Shown here: positions 8,655 through 18,471 of the stretch, piece by piece
How the letters are laid out: the number at the start of each line of letters is the position of its first letter
How positions within the stretch are numbered: position 1 is the stretch's first letter
Source of the DNA: Mesorhizobium sp. LSJC280B00
Lineage (GTDB): Bacteria > Pseudomonadota > Alphaproteobacteria > Rhizobiales > Rhizobiaceae
Length of the DNA: 64,000 bases
Direction: 5' to 3'
Assembly: GCF_000502835.1 (NCBI RefSeq)
Contig: NZ_AYVL01000009.1
Coordinates: 1-64,000 of the forward strand
The notes under the pieces: model-generated
Databases searched by the model: none
What the model was told of the DNA's origin: nothing
The model's input: only the letters and a program-made list of their open reading frames with translations
Made by a program: the position numbers and the translations under genes

Positions 8655-9296
8655 ATGCTGGGCTGGTTCCGCAAGCTTTTGCCGCGCGAAGATCGCTTCT
8701 TCGACCTGTTCGAGCGGCATTCCCGCACCGTGGTCGGTGGCGCCGAGGCACTGCAGCAGCTTTTGCAGGGCAACGACATCGACCGCTGGTGTCAGACGAT
8801 CATCGATCTCGAGGACGAAGCCGATCAGATCACCGCGGAAGTGCTGCTGGCCGTGCGCCGCTCCTTCATCACGCCCTTCGACCGCGGCGACATCAAGGAC
8901 CTGATCCAGTCGATGGATGATGCCATCGACATGATGCACAAGACCGTCAAGACGGTAAAGCTGTTCGAAAAGAAGGAATTCGACCCGCTGATGCAGGAAA
9001 TGGGGGGCGTCATCGTCGAGGCCGCCAAGTTGGTGGCCGAGGCGATCCCGCTTCTCGGCAAGGTCGGGGCGCACACGGTGCGCCTCAACGCCATCGCCGA
9101 GGAAGTCATGCGCGCCGAAGGCCGGGCCGACGACCTGCACGAACAGGGCCTGAAGGACCTGTTCAAGCGGCACGGCCGCAGCGATCCTATGGCCTATCTG
9201 ATCGGCAGCGAGATCTACGGCCAGCTGGAAAAGGTGGTCGACCGCTTCGAGGACGTCGCCAACGAAATCAGCGGCATCGTCATCGAGAACGTATAG
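8655..9296 (+). CDS. DUF47 family PhoU-like protein, partner of PiT transporter
   Basis: This is a 213-residue all-helical DUF47/PhoU-like protein. Such proteins are usually encoded next to PiT phosphate permeases and are thought to modulate them. The family pattern is clear: MLGWFRKLLPREDRFFDLF at the start, IIDLEDEADQI, then FITPFDRGDIKDLIQSMDD. ATG 8655 is chosen because GGGAGA lies six bases upstream and it matches the family start; the frame also has an ATG at 8598 that would add 19 unlikely residues. The stop overlaps the GTG start of the transporter gene by one base, indicating coupled translation. Confidence 0.9.
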   Translation: MLGWFRKLLPREDRFFDLFERHSRTVVGGAEALQQLLQGNDIDRWCQTIIDLEDEADQITAEVLLAVRRSFITPFDRGDIKDLIQSMDDAIDMMHKTVKTVKLFEKKEFDPLMQEMGGVIVEAAKLVAEAIPLLGKVGAHTVRLNAIAEEVMRAEGRADDLHEQGLKDLFKRHGRSDPMAYLIGSEIYGQLEKVVDRFEDVANEISGIVIENV

Positions 9297-10300
9297 TGGA
9301 AGCCGCGATAGCCTTTCCGGTGCTGGTCGGCCTTGTCGTCGTCGCGCTGTTCTTCGATTTCCTCAACGGCCTGCACGATGCCGCCAACTCTATCGCCACC
9401 ATCGTCTCCACCCGGGTGCTGCGGCCGCATTATGCGGTGTTCTGGGCGGCCTTCTTCAATTTCATCGCCTTCATGTTCTTCGGTCTCCACGTGGCGGAGA
9501 CGCTGGGAACCGGCATCATCGACGCCAGCATCGTCACGCCGGCAGTGATCTTTGCAGCACTTGTCGGCGCCATCGTCTGGAATATCGTCACCTGGCTCGT
9601 CGGCATCCCGTCCAGCAGCTCGCACGCTCTGATCGGCGGTTTGGTTGGCGCCGGCGTTGCCAAGGCAGGCACCGGCGCCATCGTCTGGACCGGGTTGGGC
9701 AAAACGACGGCGGCCATCGTGCTATCGCCGGCGGCAGGTTTTCTGCTGGCGCTCGTCCTGATCCTCGCGGTCTCCTGGCTGTTCGTGCGGCGGACGCCGT
9801 TCGCCGTCGACAGCACCTTCCGCGTCATGCAGTTCTTTTCCGCCTCGCTCTATTCGCTCGGCCATGGCGGCAACGACGCGCAGAAGACTATGGGCATCAT
9901 CGCCGTGCTGCTCTATTCGCAAGGCATGCTCGGCGCGAATTTTTACGTGCCGCTGTGGGTCGTCATCACCTGTCAGTCGGCGCTGGCGCTGGGCACGTTG
10001 CTCGGCGGCTGGCGCATCGTCCACACGATGGGCTCGAAGATCACCCGGCTGAACCCGATGCAGGGTTTCTGCGCCGAGACCGGCGGAGCGATCACCCTGT
10101 TCGCCGCCACCTGGCTCGGTATTCCTGTATCGACCACGCACACGATCACCGGCGCCATCATCGGCGTCGGCGCCGCCCGCCGCGTCTCCGCCGTTCGCTG
10201 GGGCATTGCCGGTAACATCGTGGTGGCATGGATCGTCACCCTGCCGGCAACCGCGGCGATCGCGGCTCTCACCTACCTCGCGGTCGGCCTGGCATGGTGA
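9296..10300 (+). CDS. pit: PiT-family inorganic phosphate transporter
   Basis: This low-affinity phosphate:cation symporter (334 aa) has about ten hydrophobic segments. The two internally repeated PiT signatures are visible: NGLHDAANSIATIVSTRVL near residue 23 and GHGGNDAQKTMGIIA near residue 190. The motifs VGIPSSSSHALIGG and LGIPVSTTHTITGAIIG mark the equivalent positions of the two halves. The GTG start overlaps the DUF47 stop. It acts in the inner membrane. No pho box was identified. Confidence 0.93.
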   Translation: MEAAIAFPVLVGLVVVALFFDFLNGLHDAANSIATIVSTRVLRPHYAVFWAAFFNFIAFMFFGLHVAETLGTGIIDASIVTPAVIFAALVGAIVWNIVTWLVGIPSSSSHALIGGLVGAGVAKAGTGAIVWTGLGKTTAAIVLSPAAGFLLALVLILAVSWLFVRRTPFAVDSTFRVMQFFSASLYSLGHGGNDAQKTMGIIAVLLYSQGMLGANFYVPLWVVITCQSALALGTLLGGWRIVHTMGSKITRLNPMQGFCAETGGAITLFAATWLGIPVSTTHTITGAIIGVGAARRVSAVRWGIAGNIVVAWIVTLPATAAIAALTYLAVGLAW

Positions 10301-10338
10301 CAGCACCGTAGCACTGCGCGGCAGGCGATGCGCCGTAT

Positions 10339-10716
10339 CTACCTATCCACAAGGTTCAGGATGTTGCCGTCCGGATCCTTGAACCATGCGACCTTCATGC
10401 CCTGACCGACATGAACATCGCCCTCCAGCGTCAGGCCTGGCATGTCGTAATGCTCGAAGGTCACGCCCTTCGATTTCAATGCCTCAACGATCTTGCCGAG
10501 TTCGTCGCCGACCGTCCATGTCACAGCCGTCGCCTTGTTGGTCCCAGCGAAGTTCGAACGGTAGACGTTGATGCTGGTGTCGCCGCTTTTATAGACGATC
10601 AGTTCGCCACCTTCATTGTGCACCTCTTTCAGGCCAAGGACCCCTTCGTAGAATGCCTTGGCCTTGGCCAGGTCCTTCACGGCGAGATTGGCCGTCGCGT
10701 TGCTGTTTGCGAGCAT
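10339..10716 (-). CDS. VOC-family (glyoxalase/bleomycin-resistance fold) protein
   Basis: This 125-residue protein consists of two beta-alpha-beta-beta-beta modules of the vicinal oxygen chelate fold. It begins ANLAVKDLAKAKAFYEGVLGL and ends VAWFKDPDGNILNLVDR, the usual terminal module. Metal ligands are not complete enough to name a reaction. ATG 10716 has a strong AAGGAGA site. It stands alone, convergent with pit across a 38-bp gap. Possible roles include a glyoxalase-like or antibiotic-binding protein. Confidence 0.85.
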   Translation of the reverse strand: MLANSNATANLAVKDLAKAKAFYEGVLGLKEVHNEGGELIVYKSGDTSINVYRSNFAGTNKATAVTWTVGDELGKIVEALKSKGVTFEHYDMPGLTLEGDVHVGQGMKVAWFKDPDGNILNLVDR

Positions 10717-10910
10717 GATTCGTCTCCTTCCCTGGCTGTCATTCCATGCTCATGAAATAGGCTGCGTTGACGATTTGGCGACGGCTGCTCCCACTGGAAA
10801 TGCCGTCATATGCTCGCTGCCTCCCCGATACGCCGCTGCAATTGGTGGTCCATCGCTTGGTTCTGTTCCGGAACTGCATTATCTGGAGCGGAAAAGTAGA
10901 GGAAAAACTC

Positions 10911-12095
10911 ATGCCCGCCGCCAATGAAAACGTGACCAAGGAAATCGTTATCGAGCGCCTGAAGACGGTCAATGGGCCGGATTTCACCGGCAATATCGTC
11001 GACCTCGGCCTGGTTTCCGAGATTTTCATTGCCGATGCCAAGGTGTTCTTTTCGATCACCGTTCCCGCTGCCCGTGCCCAGGAGATGGAACCGCTGCGTG
11101 CGGCGGCCGAACGTGTCGTCAAGGCGATCCCCGGTGTTGCCGGCGCCGTGGTCGCGTTGACGGCGGAAAAGAAGGGCGGCGGCATGGAGGCGCCGGTTCC
11201 GCAAAGACCGGCTCAGAGGCCCGCTCCGCCGACCGCACCTGCGCGTCCCGCGCCGCAGGCGCCCGCCTCGCACAGCCAGGGCAAGCGCGGCGTACCCGGC
11301 ATCGAAGCGATCATCGCCGTCGCTTCCGGCAAGGGCGGCGTCGGCAAGTCGACCACCGCCGTCAATATCGCCCTTGGGCTTGCCGCCAACGGGCTGCGGG
11401 TCGGGGTGCTCGATGCCGACATTTATGGCCCTTCCATGCCGCGTCTGCTCAACATTCGTGGCAGGCCGCAGACCGTCGACGGCAAGATCCTGAAGCCGAT
11501 GCAGAATTATGGCCTCAAGGTCATGTCGATGGGCTTCCTCGTCGATGAGGAGACGCCGATGATCTGGCGCGGGCCGATGGTGATGTCGGCATTGACGCAG
11601 ATGCTGCGCGAGGTCGAATGGGGACCGCTTGATGTGCTCGTCGTCGACATGCCGCCCGGCACCGGCGACGCCCAGCTGACCATGGCCCAACAGGTGCCGC
11701 TGGCCGGCGCCGTCATCGTCTCGACGCCACAGGACCTGGCCCTGATCGATGCGCGCAAAGGCCTAAACATGTTCAGGAAGGTCGACGTGCCGCTATTGGG
11801 TATCGTCGAAAACATGAGCTATTTTCTCGCCCCCGATACGGGAAAACGCTACGACATCTTCGGCCATGGCGGCGCCCGCCGCGAGGCCGAGCGTCTCGGC
11901 GTCACCTTCCTTGGCGAAGTGCCGCTCGAGATGGGCATCCGCGAAAGCTCCGATGCCGGCACGCCGGTGGTGGTCTCCAAGCCGGATGGCGCTGAGGCGA
12001 AAATCTATCGCGACATCGCCGCCAAGGTCTGGGACCGCGTCAATGAAGAGCGCGGCGCGGCCGAGGCTGCAGTGCCGAGCATCGTATTCGAGTGA
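10911..12095 (+). CDS. mrp: Mrp/NBP35-family P-loop ATPase, Fe-S cluster carrier
   Basis: This 394-residue protein has an N-terminal DUF59/MIP18-like domain (residues 1-85), a Pro/Ala-rich linker (~95-125), and a Mrp/ApbC deviant Walker A ATPase domain with VASGKGGVGKSTTAVNIA and VVDMPPGTGDAQLT. Family members bind and transfer [4Fe-4S] clusters to apoproteins. The start at 10911 follows AGAGGAAAAACTC. The open frame continues 48 residues upstream, but that stretch has no family similarity. The gene is monocistronic and a GC-rich imperfect hairpin lies just past its stop. Confidence 0.93.
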   Translation: MPAANENVTKEIVIERLKTVNGPDFTGNIVDLGLVSEIFIADAKVFFSITVPAARAQEMEPLRAAAERVVKAIPGVAGAVVALTAEKKGGGMEAPVPQRPAQRPAPPTAPARPAPQAPASHSQGKRGVPGIEAIIAVASGKGGVGKSTTAVNIALGLAANGLRVGVLDADIYGPSMPRLLNIRGRPQTVDGKILKPMQNYGLKVMSMGFLVDEETPMIWRGPMVMSALTQMLREVEWGPLDVLVVDMPPGTGDAQLTMAQQVPLAGAVIVSTPQDLALIDARKGLNMFRKVDVPLLGIVENMSYFLAPDTGKRYDIFGHGGARREAERLGVTFLGEVPLEMGIRESSDAGTPVVVSKPDGAEAKIYRDIAAKVWDRVNEERGAAEAAVPSIVFE

Positions 12096-12104
12096 TACGG
12101 ATGT

Positions 12105-12136
12105 CCCTCCCCCAAGTGGTACCCTTGAGGGGAGGG
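12105..12136 (+). terminator. GC-rich imperfect hairpin after mrp
   Basis: CCCTCCCCCAAG and CTTGAGGGGAGGG can pair with one bulged base around a 7-nt loop, ten bases after the mrp stop. There is no T-run, so it may stabilise the 3' end or be a fragment of a rhizobial palindromic repeat rather than a classic terminator. The rest of the 236-bp gap before the dehydratase shows no other clear element. Confidence 0.4.
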
Positions 12137-12331
12137 TGGCCGGAAGGGCCGGGTGGGTTCGCGGCGACGCGCTCCAACTCTCCGGGATAGCGGGCTGACA
12201 AACCACGATCCCGTCTAGCGCGGAGGCAAATGTATGTCTTTCGTACCAAAGAGCGGATTCGGATGGCGCGTGCCCCTTGCCTGCTCCCGCGCGTTGTCAT
12301 ATCGATTTGTCATACAAATACGGAGACCACG

Positions 12332-14137
12332 ATGGCAGGCGCCCCCACCCACAAGAAAAAATTTCGCTCGCAGGAGTGGTTCGACAATCCCGACAATCCG
12401 GGCATGACGGCACTCTATCTGGAGCGCTACCTGAATTACGGGCTGACGCGGGCCGAACTGATGTCCGGCAAGCCGCTGATCGGCATCGCCCAGACCGGCT
12501 CCGACCTGTCGCCCTGCAACCGCCATCACATCGAACTGGCCAAGCGCGTGCGCGAAGGCATCGTCTCGATGGGTGGCATCCCTTTCGAGTTCCCTTGCCA
12601 CCCGATCCAGGAGACCGGCAAGCGGCCGACTGCTGCACTTGACCGCAACCTTGCCTATCTCAGCCTGGTAGAGGTGCTTTACGGCTATCCGCTCGACGGC
12701 GTGGTGCTCACCATCGGCTGCGACAAGACGACGCCGGCCATGCTGATGGCCGCGGCCACCGTCAACATTCCGGCTATCGCGCTTTCGGTCGGCCCGATGC
12801 TCAACGGCTGGCACAAGGGCAAGCGCACCGGCTCCGGCACCATCGTCTGGGAATCGCGCCAGCGCCTGTCGGCCGGCGAGATTGGCTATGACGAGTTCAT
12901 GGATATCGTTGCCTCCTCGGCGCCGTCGACCGGCTATTGCAACACGATGGGTACCGCCACCACGATGAATTCGCTGGCCGAGGCGCTCGGCATGCAATTG
13001 CCGGGCTCGGCCGCTATCCCCGCCCCCTATCGCGAGCGCGGCCAGATCGCCTACGAGACCGGAAAGCGCATCGTCGACATGGTGCATGAGGATCTGAAGC
13101 CCTCCGACATCATGACCCGTAAGGCCTTCGAGAACGCCATCGTCGTCAACTCGGCGATCGGCGGCTCGACCAATGCGCCGATCCACCTCAACGCCATCGC
13201 CCGCCATCTCGGCGTTTCGCTCGACAATGACGATTGGCAGAAGGTCGGCCTCAACATACCGCTCATCGTCAATCTGCAGCCGACGGGCGAATATCTCGGC
13301 GAGGACTATCACCATGCCGGCGGCGTGCCGGCCGTGGTCGCCGAACTGATGAAGGGCGGCCTGCTGCCCTATCCGGAAGCCATGACAGCTAACGGCAAGA
13401 CCATCGGCGACAATTGCAGCGGCGCCGTCAACGAGAACTTCGACGTCATCCGCACGGTTGCCGAGCCGCTGAAAGCCAATGCCGGCTTCATCAATCTCAA
13501 GGGCAATCTGTTCGATTCGGCGATCATGAAGACCAGCGGCATCTCGCCCGAATTCCGCGAGCGCTATCTGTCGAACCCGAAGGACCCCGAAGCCTTCGAG
13601 GGCAACGCCATGGTGTTCGACGGGCCCGAGGACTACCACGCCCGCATCGACGATCCGGCACAGGGCATCGACGAGCACACCATCCTGTTCATGCGCGGCG
13701 CCGGCCCGATCGGCTATCCCGGCGGCGCCGAAGTCGTCAACATGCAGCCGCCGGCCTATCTGATCAAAAAGGGCATCCACGCGCTGGCCTGTATCGGCGA
13801 CGGCCGCCAGTCGGGCACGTCGGGTTCGCCCTCGATCCTCAACGCCTCGCCGGAAGCCGCCATCGGCGGCGGGCTGGCGCTGCTGAAGACCGGTGACCGC
13901 GTCCGCGTCGATCTGCGCAAGGGCACCGCCGACATCCTCGTCAGCGACGACGAGATCACGCGGCGGCGCGCCGAGCTGCAGAACAATGGCGGCTATCACT
14001 ATCCCATGCACCAGACGCCGTGGCAGGAGATCCAGCGTGGCATGGTCGACCAGTTTTCCGAAGGCATGGTGCTGAAGCCGGCGGTGAAATACCAGGATGT
14101 GGCGCATACAAGCGGCGTACCGAGGGACAATCACTGA
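12332..14137 (+). CDS. IlvD/Edd-family sugar-acid dehydratase (xylonate/arabonate type)
   Basis: This 601-residue protein belongs to the [2Fe-2S] aldonic-acid branch of the IlvD/Edd dehydratases and closely follows the D-xylonate/L-arabonate dehydratase pattern ([20 protein letters not shown] at the start). Cluster cysteines are in SPCNRHH (~62), [10 protein letters not shown] (~130) and GYCNTMGTA (~203). The catalytic-serine region is [20 protein letters not shown]. Such enzymes convert a sugar acid to its 2-keto-3-deoxy form in oxidative pentose catabolism. ATG 12332 follows CGGAGACC and matches the family start; an in-frame TTG 34 codons upstream is not favoured. No other pentose genes are adjacent, so the exact substrate is open. 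It is unlikely to be the branched-chain biosynthetic IlvD. Confidence 0.88.
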   Translation: MAGAPTHKKKFRSQEWFDNPDNPGMTALYLERYLNYGLTRAELMSGKPLIGIAQTGSDLSPCNRHHIELAKRVREGIVSMGGIPFEFPCHPIQETGKRPTAALDRNLAYLSLVEVLYGYPLDGVVLTIGCDKTTPAMLMAAATVNIPAIALSVGPMLNGWHKGKRTGSGTIVWESRQRLSAGEIGYDEFMDIVASSAPSTGYCNTMGTATTMNSLAEALGMQLPGSAAIPAPYRERGQIAYETGKRIVDMVHEDLKPSDIMTRKAFENAIVVNSAIGGSTNAPIHLNAIARHLGVSLDNDDWQKVGLNIPLIVNLQPTGEYLGEDYHHAGGVPAVVAELMKGGLLPYPEAMTANGKTIGDNCSGAVNENFDVIRTVAEPLKANAGFINLKGNLFDSAIMKTSGISPEFRERYLSNPKDPEAFEGNAMVFDGPEDYHARIDDPAQGIDEHTILFMRGAGPIGYPGGAEVVNMQPPAYLIKKGIHALACIGDGRQSGTSGSPSILNASPEAAIGGGLALLKTGDRVRVDLRKGTADILVSDDEITRRRAELQNNGGYHYPMHQTPWQEIQRGMVDQFSEGMVLKPAVKYQDVAHTSGVPRDNH

Positions 14138-14458
14138 CACCAGGGTTCCGTCGCACGAGCCAGCCGCCGGTGCAGGCAATTTGCCGAGGTCAGCGCCAGG
14201 AGGGGTAGGGGTGGGGGTACATCGTAGAGCGAAAGCCTCGGCTTTCCACCTGCGATAGCCTGCCGTTAATGGGCAGAAATGCCCGGCACAGGGTTGGACG
14301 CGGTCATTTGTCAACAGCGATTGCTCCCGCGAGAACGGCAATGCTTGACAAGCGAGCGCGACAAATCCACGATCATCGCAAGGGGTTAATCGCGACGACC
14401 CCGTGAGGCGTCAGCCCAATGTTCGCGTCCAAGCTTCTCTTTCAAGGAGGTGGACGCC
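14138..14458. other. 321-bp intergenic region between dehydratase and chrB
   Basis: No gene is supported here. A short stem-loop at 14231-14246 (GAAAGC-CTCG-GCTTTC) lies about 90 bp past the dehydratase stop and could end or stabilise that transcript. The last 20 bases contain the AGGAGG site of chrB. The chr promoter should lie in this interval, but I could not pick -35/-10 boxes with confidence. Confidence 0.5.
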
Positions 14459-15298
14459 ATGCCGTCGACAACAACCATCACCGTACCGCAACTGTCCCGT
14501 CTGATTGGGCTGCCGGGTGCACCCGCGATCATCGACGTCCGCATCGACGATGACTACAACGCCGATCCGCGCCTGCTGCCGGGGTCGGATCGTCGTGATT
14601 TCAGGAGTGTCTCGAACTGGGCTGCCGACTTCGTCGGCAGGCAAGTGACAGTCGTCTGCCAACAGGGAAAAAAGCTCTCGCAAGGCGTGGCCGCATGGCT
14701 ACGGCAGGAGGGCGTTGCCGCCGAATCGCTCGATGGCGGGTTTGAAGCATGGCGCGATGCCAAGGGCCTTCTCGTTCACGCCGATAAGATACCGCCCGCC
14801 GATGCCAAGGGCCGCACCGTTTGGGTCACGCGTACGCGCCCGAAGGTCGATCGCATCGCCTGCCCCTGGCTGATCCGGCGCTTCATCGATCCTCACGCGG
14901 TCTTTCTCTTCGTCGAGCCGGCCGAAGTGGCGGCCGTCGCCGATCGCTTTCAGGCCATCCCTTTCGACATCGAGAACGTGTTCTGGAGCCACCGCGGCGA
15001 ACGCTGCACCTTCGACACCATGATCGAGGAGTTCGGGCTCAAATCCGAAGCGCTCGATCGCCTGGCCACGATCATACGCGCTGCCGATACTGCGAGCCTC
15101 GATCTTGTTCCACAGGCGGCCGGGTTCCTGGCCGCCTCGCTTGGCCTGTCACGGATGTTTCGCGACGATCTGGAGCAGCTCGAGGCCGGCATGCTGCTTT
15201 ACGATGCGTTCTTCCGCTGGTGCCGCGATGCCACCGAGGAGACGCATAACTGGCCGGTCGCCGGCGCAGTCAGTCTCGGCGCAGGCAAACCATCGTGA
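14459..15298 (+). CDS. chrB: Rhodanese-ChrB fusion, chromate resistance protein
   Basis: This 279-residue protein joins an N-terminal rhodanese-like domain (residues ~5-105, active-site loop VVCQQGKKLSQG with a Cys) to a C-terminal ChrB domain (RTRPKVDRIACPWLIRRFID, then FDIENVFWSHRGERCTFDT). ChrB proteins sense chromate or promote resistance together with the ChrA pump. ATG 14459 has AGGAGG eight bases upstream; the in-frame GTG at 14450 overlaps that site and is rejected. The stop overlaps the chrA GTG by 4 bp. The rhodanese domain in place of the usual ChrB N-terminal domain suggests thiol or sulfur chemistry linked to chromate reduction, which is inference. Confidence 0.9.
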   Translation: MPSTTTITVPQLSRLIGLPGAPAIIDVRIDDDYNADPRLLPGSDRRDFRSVSNWAADFVGRQVTVVCQQGKKLSQGVAAWLRQEGVAAESLDGGFEAWRDAKGLLVHADKIPPADAKGRTVWVTRTRPKVDRIACPWLIRRFIDPHAVFLFVEPAEVAAVADRFQAIPFDIENVFWSHRGERCTFDTMIEEFGLKSEALDRLATIIRAADTASLDLVPQAAGFLAASLGLSRMFRDDLEQLEAGMLLYDAFFRWCRDATEETHNWPVAGAVSLGAGKPS

Positions 15299-16683
15299 GC
15301 GCCGTCTTTTCGAAAAAGCCGGCGGAGATCCAGGAGCCCGCTGTGCCGAGCTTCCGGCAGGCCGTGAAGGTCTGGGCGAAAATCGGCGTGCTCAGCTTTG
15401 GCGGCCCGGCCGGGCAGATCGCGCTCATGCACAAGGAACTGGTCGAGGAACGGCGCTGGATCGGGGAACAGCGCTTTCTGCATGCGTTGAACTACTGCAT
15501 GCTGCTGCCCGGCCCCGAGGCTCAGCAGCTTGCCATCTATATCGGCTGGCTGCTGCACAAAACAGTCGGCGGCCTTGTTGCCGGCATTCTCTTCGTTGTG
15601 CCGGGCGCGCTTGTTATGCTCGTCTTGAGCAGCCTCTATGCGCTCTACGGCGACATACCCTTCGTCGAGGCGCTGTTTTTCGGGGTCAAAGCGACGGTGC
15701 TCGCCATTGTCATCGAGGCGGTGATCCGGATCGGGCGACGTGCGCTGAAGAACCGGATCATGGTGTCGATCGCACTCGCCGCCTTCATCGCCATCTACGC
15801 GCTAAACGTGCCGTTCCCGCTGATCGTCCTGCTTGCCGGCCTGACAGGCTGGATCGGCAACCGCATTGCACCGGCATTTTTTTCCGGCACATCGCAGGGC
15901 AAAGGCGATGTTCCCGACATTAAGGGCGCGGTCGATCTGATGTTCGAGCGCGGCGAACTGACCCACGTCAAGCCGACGCGATGGCATGCGCCGCGCATTT
16001 TGGCGATCTGGCTGCCGATCTGGCTCGGGCCTGTTCTGCTGATCTGGGCTTTCACCGGCTCGGCCAGCGTGTGGACACAAATCGGTGGGTTCTTCAGTCT
16101 CATGGCGGTCGTCACCTTTGGTGGCGCCTATGCCGTGCTTGCCTATGTCGCGCAGGCAGCGGTCGAGTCCTTCGGCTGGCTCGCACCCGGTGAAATGGTC
16201 GACGGCCTTGGGCTGGCCGAAACCACGCCGGGCCCGCTGATCCTGGTCTTGCAGTTCGTCGGTTACATTGCCGCCTTCCGCCACTCCGGCGCGCTCGCCC
16301 CGCTGCTTGCCGGCGCGCTTGGGGCACTGCTCACACTGTGGGTGACGTTTACGCCGTGCTTCTTGTGGATATTCCTCGGCGCGCCCTACATCGAAGCGCT
16401 GCGCGGCAACAGGGCGCTGTCGGCGGCGCTCGGCGCGATCACCGCTGCGGTCGTCGGCGTCATCATGAACCTCGCGCTTTGGTTCGGCTTACACGTCATC
16501 TTCGGCGAAGTGCGCAATGTCGGGCTTGGAATGGACGTGCCGGTGCTTTCATCGATAGACTGGCGCGCGGCGCTGCTTTCCTGTGCCGCCATGATCGCCA
16601 TTCTGAAGCTGAAAATCGGCATGCTGCCGACGCTTGCCGGATCGGCGCTGGCCGGTGTGTTGTTGCTGGCGGTGAGCGGGTAG
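15295..16683 (+). CDS. chrA: Chromate efflux transporter ChrA
   Basis: This inner-membrane CHR-family transporter (462 aa) has two homologous halves. The N-half signature FGGPAGQIALMHKELVEERR and LLPGPEAQQLAIYIG is repeated in the C-half as FGGAYAVLAYVAQ and ETTPGPLILVLQFVGY. About ten to twelve hydrophobic segments are visible. It exports chromate. The GTG start at 15295 overlaps chrB in a GTGA arrangement, so the two are translated together. It ends four bases from the convergent MttB-like gene, with no recognisable terminator between. Confidence 0.94.
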   Translation: MSAVFSKKPAEIQEPAVPSFRQAVKVWAKIGVLSFGGPAGQIALMHKELVEERRWIGEQRFLHALNYCMLLPGPEAQQLAIYIGWLLHKTVGGLVAGILFVVPGALVMLVLSSLYALYGDIPFVEALFFGVKATVLAIVIEAVIRIGRRALKNRIMVSIALAAFIAIYALNVPFPLIVLLAGLTGWIGNRIAPAFFSGTSQGKGDVPDIKGAVDLMFERGELTHVKPTRWHAPRILAIWLPIWLGPVLLIWAFTGSASVWTQIGGFFSLMAVVTFGGAYAVLAYVAQAAVESFGWLAPGEMVDGLGLAETTPGPLILVLQFVGYIAAFRHSGALAPLLAGALGALLTLWVTFTPCFLWIFLGAPYIEALRGNRALSAALGAITAAVVGVIMNLALWFGLHVIFGEVRNVGLGMDVPVLSSIDWRAALLSCAAMIAILKLKIGMLPTLAGSALAGVLLLAVSG

Positions 16684-16687
16684 AGCC

Positions 16688-18277
16688 TCAACCGCCCATG
16701 CCGCTGCGCGGCAGCTTGATCATATCGCCGAAGCGGGCGCGCAATTTGTCGTCGACCGGCTTTGGCACATGGCGCGGGAAGCGTTCGGCAAGCACGCGTT
16801 TCTTCTCGATGATCGCCCGCTGCAGGATATCGGGCCTGCCTTTCTCATTCCATTCCTTCGGCGAAAAGCGGTCGCCGACGGCCGGATAGAAATATTCGGT
16901 CTGCATCAGCCGCAGCGTCTGCTCGTTGCCGAGATAATGGCCCGGGCCCTTCAGGCAGACATCGGCAATCGTGTCGATCGACAGCGACTCGTCCGTCACT
17001 TCGATGCCGCGCACGCAGCGCAGGCAGTGGCCGAGCATGTCGTTGTCGATGATCAGGCTCTCAAGGCAAAAGCCGAGCAGCGAGGCGTGCATGCCGGCCG
17101 ATTCGTAAACCAGGTTGAGGCCGGCAAGACCGGCCATCACGTCGGTTATGCCCTTTTCGTAGCCGGACTGAATATCAGGCAGTTTCGAATCTGTCATGCC
17201 GGCGGCCGAACCGCCCGGCAGGTCGTAAAATTGCGCCATCTGCGCGCAGGCCGCGGTCAGCACCGCCTGCTCGGCCGAACCGCCCGACATGGCGCCGGTC
17301 CGGAGATCCGAGACAAACGGCCAGGTACCGAAAATCGCCGGATGGCCTGGCTTGATGGCGTTGACGTAGATGAGGCCGACGAGGACTTCGGCGACCGCCT
17401 GCACCACGGCGCCGGCAATCGCCGCCGGTGCCGTCGCACCCGCCTGTCCTGCCGACAGCAGCAGGATCGGAATGCCGCCCTCGACGCAGGCTTCGAGAAC
17501 GCCACAGGCGTCCTCGGCAAACTTCATCGGCGGCACGACGAAGCAGTTCGAATTGGAGACGAAAGGCCGCGCGCGAAAATTCTCTTCGCCGCCCGCGATC
17601 GCATAGAGCATGTCGAGCGCCGGCTTGACGTTCTCACGCACGGTAAACGAGGTGCCGACATGCTTCGACGTGCCCATGACGCAGGCGTAGAGCGTGTTGA
17701 AATCCATATCGAGCGGGTCGGGAATGTCGCGCGGCACCATCGGCCGCTGGAAGAAATGGATGTTGTCGAGCCCTTCGACCAGGCGCGCGGCATCGTAAAT
17801 GTCCTGCAGCAGCGACTCGCGATACTCACGCTTTTCGACATCGACAAGATGCACCGCAGCACCGGCCGTGCCGTAGTGCACACGCTTGCCCTGGATCACC
17901 ATGTCGTGCTTCGGATCCTGGCCGTGGAGGGTGAAATGCCGCGCCGCGTTCTTGATGGTGTCGAGCACAAGGCCGCGAGGAAAGCGCAGGCGGCCGTCCT
18001 CACTGAAGGTCGCGCCGGCTTTGGTCAGCGCCTCGATGCAGGAGGGGATGGCGTTGGCGAAGCCGACCGTCTCCAGAAGGGTAAGCACGGCCTCGTGGAT
18101 ACGTTCGCAATCGCTGCCGCTGAGCGGGCTGTAGCTTCCGCCTTCGAGGCCGGCACGCACCGGCTTGACGTCGTCGGCAAGCGGTGCCGCCCGCATGGCG
18201 CGGCGCGCCTCGCGCCCGCCGGACCGCCGCGAACGCTGGTCTGCGGACACGTCCTGCTTCTCATGGGCCATTGGCAT
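16688..18277 (-). CDS. MttB-family methyltransferase, non-pyrrolysine
   Basis: This 529-residue protein belongs to the trimethylamine methyltransferase (MttB) superfamily. The reading frame is uninterrupted, so there is no in-frame amber codon; this is the pyrrolysine-free branch, whose characterised members demethylate glycine betaine or other quaternary amines. Conserved blocks include HYGTAGAAVHLVD, FGTWPFVSDLRTGAMSGGS and PGGSAAGMTDSKLPDIQSGY. ATG 18277 has GGAG seven bases upstream. No corrinoid protein or corrinoid methyltransferase gene is adjacent, so the methyl acceptor must be encoded elsewhere. The MocR regulator 194 bp upstream in the same direction may control it. Confidence 0.88.
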   Translation of the reverse strand: MPMAHEKQDVSADQRSRRSGGREARRAMRAAPLADDVKPVRAGLEGGSYSPLSGSDCERIHEAVLTLLETVGFANAIPSCIEALTKAGATFSEDGRLRFPRGLVLDTIKNAARHFTLHGQDPKHDMVIQGKRVHYGTAGAAVHLVDVEKREYRESLLQDIYDAARLVEGLDNIHFFQRPMVPRDIPDPLDMDFNTLYACVMGTSKHVGTSFTVRENVKPALDMLYAIAGGEENFRARPFVSNSNCFVVPPMKFAEDACGVLEACVEGGIPILLLSAGQAGATAPAAIAGAVVQAVAEVLVGLIYVNAIKPGHPAIFGTWPFVSDLRTGAMSGGSAEQAVLTAACAQMAQFYDLPGGSAAGMTDSKLPDIQSGYEKGITDVMAGLAGLNLVYESAGMHASLLGFCLESLIIDNDMLGHCLRCVRGIEVTDESLSIDTIADVCLKGPGHYLGNEQTLRLMQTEYFYPAVGDRFSPKEWNEKGRPDILQRAIIEKKRVLAERFPRHVPKPVDDKLRARFGDMIKLPRSGMGG

Positions 18278-18471
18278 GAAGGCACTCCAACTTTAGCTGC
18301 GGAGCGGGCGCGGCGGTTGGTCCACCATCGGCCTGCTTCGTCCCCTCTATGCAGCGACTATGCCGCCGGCATTGGCACAGCCTATGTGCCAGCCGGTCCC
18401 GTCGCATATGCCAAGGAGCTAAAGAACCGGAGCCGCACTACATGCGCCAGGCTCCGGTCGGGGAAGGGAGA

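Noticed and set aside
10767..10910. 48 extra N-terminal residues for the Mrp protein
   Set aside because: No family similarity, and a good ribosome site precedes the ATG at 10911.
12215..14341. 708-residue open frame antisense to the dehydratase
   Set aside because: Antisense shadow of a well-recognised IlvD/Edd enzyme; no domain or start signal.
16688..18277. Pyrrolysine-containing trimethylamine methyltransferase
   Set aside because: The frame contains no in-frame amber codon, and pyrrolysine machinery is not expected here.
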